Of a stretch of 8,716 bases of DNA, positions 5,411-8,716 are shown piece after piece. The notes under the pieces were generated by a model. That model saw only the letters and a list, made by a program, of their open reading frames with translations, searched no databases and was not told where the DNA came from. The stretch's first letter is position 1, and each line of letters starts with the position of its first letter. The translations under genes were made by a program, and so were the position numbers. Where the stretch lies: positions 1 to 8,716 of the forward strand of contig JAHDSP010000352.1 of the NCBI GenBank assembly GCA_018432645.1, given 5' to 3'. This stretch comes from Bacteroidales bacterium. Lineage in GTDB: Bacteria > Bacteroidota > Bacteroidia > Bacteroidales > DTU049.

Positions 5411-7945
5411 TCAACCACATTTAGAATAGCCACAATTAGTACAAACCACACATCCTTCTTTATATTGTAATGAATCTTCTGCTCCACATTGTGGACAAGA
5501 CTCACCAACTCTAGTACCATCAGGCACATAACGTTTCAGAGCTCTATTAACGCCTTTTTTCCATGTATTTATACTTTCATTATCAAATTTCAGATTATCT
5601 ACCAAATCAATAACTTTGAGAAGTGGCATACCATGACGCAGAATGCCAGAGATTAATTTAGCATAATTCCAAAACTCGGGGTCAAAAGTCCTAGACAATC
5701 CACGAATGATAACTTCATAACCATCTTTATCATAAAACACAAAATCATAGCGTGCATGCTCCATAGTAGGATCTTTTTCCTTAATAACAAAACCTTTAGT
5801 AATATCTTTTGGTATGTATAAATGCTCGGCTTTACCAGTGAAGATCTCATAAGGTCTATTATTATAAAGTCCTACGACAGCTATCCACTCTTCATCTTCA
5901 TTAACAAAACGTATCACATCAGCTTCTAATTTTTTAGGACGTTTAGGCGCATGAGTTTCACCAAATTCATTCTTTTCATTATTTGCTGAAATTAATACTC
6001 CACTTCTACTTCCTTCTCTATAGACAGTTACACCCTTGCAGCCACTTTCCCAAGCAGTACGATATAATGTATCTATCAGATTTTCTTCTACTTTTTCCGG
6101 TAGGTTAATAGTAACAGATATACTGTGATCTACATATTTTTGTATTCTACCTTGCATTCTAACTTTTGCAACCCAATCCACATCTGTGCTTGTAGCATGA
6201 TAATATGGAGATTGCTGTATTAATTCATTTATTTTGTCATCAGAAAAATTAGAAATAATATCATTAATAGAATAACCATTAATTTCTAACCAAGTTAAAA
6301 ATTTAGGATGAAAAACATTATACTCTTCCCAAGCGTCACCTAGCTCATCTACAAAAGATATTTTTACAGTCTTATCATTGGGATTGACTTTCCTACGACG
6401 TTTATAAAATATAGAAAATACAGGTTCTATACCAGAAGTAGTTTGAGTTAAAATACTTACACTACCAGTAGGAGCTATTGTAAGCATAGATATATTACGT
6501 CTGCCATGTTTTTTCATTTCTTCTTCCAATTCTGGATCGATAGCAAATAATCTATTAATAAAAGGATTATTTTTCTCTTTTTCAAAATCGAAAATCGGGA
6601 ATGCACCTCTATCAATAGCTAATCGTACAGAAGATTTATACACATTTAGAGCTAGAGTTTTATGAACCTCTTCACTAAAATCGATAGCTACATCACTGCC
6701 ATATTGCAACCCTAAAGCTGCTAGCATATCGCCTTCTCCAGTTATGCCAATACCTGTTCTACGACCTTGGATAGCTTTATCTTTAATTTTAACCCACAAT
6801 TCTCTTTCTGTTCTTTTAATATCAAATGGTTCTGGATCAGAATCTATTTTAGCTATGATTTTATCAATATTTTCTAATTCTAAATCTAAAATATCATCCA
6901 TTATTCGTTGAGCATAGGCTACATGCTCTTTGAAAAGATCAAAATCGAAATATGCTTTTTTTGTAAAAGGATTTATAACATAACTATATAAATTAATTGC
7001 TAGCAATCTACAACTGTCGTAAGGGCATAATGGTATTTCTCCACAAGGATTAGTAGAAGTAGTTTTAAAACCTAGATCTGCATAACTATCTGGTACAGAC
7101 TCTCTAATAACTGTATCCCAGAATATCACACCTGGTTCAGCAGATTTCCATGCATTGTGAATAATTTTTTGCCATAGCTTTTGTGCATCAATAGATTTTG
7201 TAACTTTAGGCGTCGGAGAATCAATAGGGAACTGCTGAATATAAGGTTTACCTTCTATTACACAACGCATAAATTCATCGTCAATTTTTATAGAAATATT
7301 AGCACCAGTTACTTTAGATAAATCCGTTTTAGCATCGATGAAATCATCAGCATCAGGATGTTTGATAGATATAGTAAGCATAAGAGCACCACGTCTACCA
7401 TCTTGGGCTACTTCGCGAGTACTATTACTATATCTCTCCATGAAAGGAACTACACCAGTAGAGGTGAGAGCTGTATTTTTCACAGGACTGCCCTTGGGTC
7501 TAATGTGGGATAAATCATGCCCTACTCCACCACGACGTTTCATCAATTGCACTTGCTCTTCATCAGTTTTCATTATCCCACCATAGGAATCACATTGATT
7601 ACCAATGACAAAACAATTGGATAAACTAGATATTTGAAAATTATTACCAATACCAGCCATAGGGCCTCCCTGTGGTATAATATATTTAAAGTCCTTTAAA
7701 AGAGAATAAATTAAATCAGCTGTTAATGGATTGGGATAATTTTTTTCTATCCTAGCTAATTCATTTGCTAAACGCCAATGCATATCATCAGGTGTCAATT
7801 CATAAATATTTCCTTCACTGTCTTTGATAGCATATTTATTTACCCATACAGTAGCTGCTAATTGATCACCATGAAAATATTCAATAGAGCGGGCTATAGC
7901 TTCTTGATAGGTTATTTTCTTATTCTCATTGACATTTTTACTCAT
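5411..7945 (-). CDS. nrdJ: Adenosylcobalamin-dependent (class II) ribonucleotide reductase
   Basis: Reduces ribonucleotides to deoxyribonucleotides for DNA synthesis, using a radical made from adenosylcobalamin, so it needs neither oxygen nor a second radical-generating subunit. At 844 residues it appears complete. Key residues are Cys111 in SNCFVIG, the active-site NPCGE at 299-303 (Asn299, Cys301, Glu303) and Cys312 in DSCRLLAINL. The 11-residue Cys301-Cys312 spacing and the roughly 190-residue gap from Cys111 match the Thermotoga NrdJ pattern as I recall it. APTGSVS (491-497) is the phosphate-binding loop. Residues about 670-790 look like the TSCPD-type domain. The tail has cysteines at 817, 820, 832, 835, 838 and 843: probably a zinc-binding knuckle plus the terminal redox cysteines that re-reduce the active site. 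It is flanked by A+T-rich gaps and appears monocistronic. There is no Shine-Dalgarno. Confidence 0.97.
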   Translation of the reverse strand: MSKNVNENKKITYQEAIARSIEYFHGDQLAATVWVNKYAIKDSEGNIYELTPDDMHWRLANELARIEKNYPNPLTADLIYSLLKDFKYIIPQGGPMAGIGNNFQISSLSNCFVIGNQCDSYGGIMKTDEEQVQLMKRRGGVGHDLSHIRPKGSPVKNTALTSTGVVPFMERYSNSTREVAQDGRRGALMLTISIKHPDADDFIDAKTDLSKVTGANISIKIDDEFMRCVIEGKPYIQQFPIDSPTPKVTKSIDAQKLWQKIIHNAWKSAEPGVIFWDTVIRESVPDSYADLGFKTTSTNPCGEIPLCPYDSCRLLAINLYSYVINPFTKKAYFDFDLFKEHVAYAQRIMDDILDLELENIDKIIAKIDSDPEPFDIKRTERELWVKIKDKAIQGRRTGIGITGEGDMLAALGLQYGSDVAIDFSEEVHKTLALNVYKSSVRLAIDRGAFPIFDFEKEKNNPFINRLFAIDPELEEEMKKHGRRNISMLTIAPTGSVSILTQTTSGIEPVFSIFYKRRRKVNPNDKTVKISFVDELGDAWEEYNVFHPKFLTWLEINGYSINDIISNFSDDKINELIQQSPYYHATSTDVDWVAKVRMQGRIQKYVDHSISVTINLPEKVEENLIDTLYRTAWESGCKGVTVYREGSRSGVLISANNEKNEFGETHAPKRPKKLEADVIRFVNEDEEWIAVVGLYNNRPYEIFTGKAEHLYIPKDITKGFVIKEKDPTMEHARYDFVFYDKDGYEVIIRGLSRTFDPEFWNYAKLISGILRHGMPLLKVIDLVDNLKFDNESINTWKKGVNRALKRYVPDGTRVGESCPQCGAEDSLQYKEGCVVCTNCGYSKCG

Positions 7946-8143
7946 AATATCTTAATATTTTAATTTTTATCTGTTTTATGTTAATAAATCTTATTAAATT
8001 CTACTTTAAATATTGATTTATAATATTATTTTAATTGGGAACGTAAAATTACAATAAAATTTTACTAAAGAGATAATTTAATTTTCTACAATTTTTTAAG
8101 TTATTAACATTAAAAAAAATCTCGATAAAATAATAAAAAGAGC
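7946..8143 (-). other. A+T-rich leader of nrdJ, no recognisable control element
   Basis: These 198 bases separate the thioredoxin-like gene from nrdJ. I found no TAnnTTTG match, no convincing terminator stem (only a minus-strand T8 tract near 8112-8119 without a hairpin) and no cobalamin-riboswitch core. The nrdJ promoter probably lies here but cannot be placed. Confidence 0.5.
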
Positions 8144-8716
8144 TTATAAATTTAAAACATTTTCTAAATCTTGCTCTATACTCTCGTATGAATAAGGAGA
8201 GGAGAAAATTTTACCATTTTTATCTATTATGAAAAAAGTTGGAGTACCCCAGACAAACCATCGAAGACAATTTTCGCCATCATAACCTTGTAAATCTGTG
8301 ATAACTTTGAATTTTATTTTTTCTTCTTTAGCAGCATCTTTGATAGATTGCATATCTTTATCTATTGCAAAACCCACAAATTCTACACTATTATTATACT
8401 TATCATATAAATTATTAATAAAAGGCATCACGGTTTTACAATGATAACAATCTGGTGCCCAAAAAATTAAAAATATGGGTTTACCCAAAAAACTGCTTAA
8501 TTTGAAAGTTTGATTATCTGTAGTAAAACCAGATAGCTCTGGAGCATCAACACCTTTACGTAGTTTAGTAATCATCATTGCTTTTCTATAATTTTCATCA
8601 GCTACACTTCCATTACATTGGGTATCATTCATGTAATTAAAATAAATATATAGAAAAACTGGCTCTAATTCTGGGATATAGAAAGTGTTTAAAAGGAGAT
8701 TTAAGACATATTTATA
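8144..8716 (-). CDS. Thioredoxin-fold TlpA/redoxin-like protein, 5' end beyond the right edge
   Basis: Probable thiol-disulfide oxidoreductase of the TlpA/AhpC-TSA superfamily. 190 residues are visible. The redox motif is WAPDCYHCK, with CxxC cysteines at visible residues 90 and 93. The cis-proline signature WGTPTFFIID follows, and FLIFW plus VEFVGFAID mark the core strands. The first ATG in the window (8632) is probably not the start: the frame stays open for 28 more codons to the edge and reads like a helical domain (including LNLLLNTF and EPVFLYIYF). That arrangement, with helices ahead of a thioredoxin fold, resembles Bacteroidota secreted redoxins of the DUF5106 type, and a signal peptide would then lie outside the window. 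Exact partner and direction (reductase or oxidase) cannot be told. It precedes nrdJ by 198 bases, but there is no evidence that it reduces NrdJ. Confidence 0.88.
   Translation of the reverse strand, partial: YKYVLNLLLNTFYIPELEPVFLYIYFNYMNDTQCNGSVADENYRKAMMITKLRKGVDAPELSGFTTDNQTFKLSSFLGKPIFLIFWAPDCYHCKTVMPFINNLYDKYNNSVEFVGFAIDKDMQSIKDAAKEEKIKFKVITDLQGYDGENCLRWFVWGTPTFFIIDKNGKIFSSPYSYESIEQDLENVLNL

Noticed and set aside
5653..5850. A 65-codon minus-strand open frame inside nrdJ
   Set aside because: It is an alternative frame within the C-terminal domain of nrdJ, which is plainly the coding frame.
7338..7586. An 82-codon plus-strand open frame
   Set aside because: It is antisense to the conserved N-terminal part of nrdJ.
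7946..8143. Cobalamin riboswitch or NrdR-box control upstream of nrdJ
   Set aside because: The leader is almost entirely A+T, with no conserved B12-box-like core and no paired NrdR-like palindromes that I could find.
1..8716. CRISPR arrays, prophage genes, toxin-antitoxin pairs or an intact insertion sequence
   Set aside because: There are no regularly spaced direct repeats and no integrase, transposase, phage or toxin-like product in any frame of useful length.

Overview
The window looks like chromosomal DNA from a strongly A+T-rich member of the Bacteroidota. Four things point that way: a tsaE-alanine dehydrogenase pair of the type seen in that phylum; a DUF5011-type lipoprotein and a WbqC-family protein; gene starts with no Shine-Dalgarno sequence and a TAnnTTTG (-7) motif ahead of four transcription units; and a tRNA gene that does not encode its CCA end. 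No species can be named from the sequence. Every confidently called gene is on the minus strand, so transcription runs from right to left.

Right to left: a thioredoxin-fold (TlpA/redoxin-like) protein enters from beyond the right edge (8144-8716). After a 198-base A+T-rich gap comes nrdJ, a complete adenosylcobalamin-dependent (class II) ribonucleotide reductase (5411-7945). Next is a tight two-gene unit: a WbqC-family protein (4722-5330) overlapping by 4 bases a cytoplasmic-looking NlpC/P60 murein-peptide endopeptidase of the YkfC type (3958-4725). A 341-base gene-free stretch follows, holding a 184-base interval bounded by 13-bp perfect inverted repeats and a short plus-strand reading-frame remnant. 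Then a lipoprotein gene (2957-3616) lies 18 bases ahead of cysM (2021-2938), and tRNA-Ser(UGA) (1897-1982) follows closely. The next 401 bases hold no intact gene; they contain what may be a frameshifted gene remnant and a strong UUCG-loop terminator. Last come tsaE (1070-1495) and alanine dehydrogenase (1-1073, running off the left edge), overlapping by 4 bases.

Most of the content is housekeeping: dNTP synthesis, cysteine synthesis, the t6A tRNA modification, alanine/pyruvate interconversion, murein peptide turnover and thiol redox. I find no defence system, CRISPR array, prophage or intact insertion sequence, and no clear new biological system. The points most worth checking are the inverted-repeat-bounded interval, the two possible gene remnants, the WbqC/endopeptidase coupling, and the thioredoxin gene whose first in-window ATG is probably not its start.
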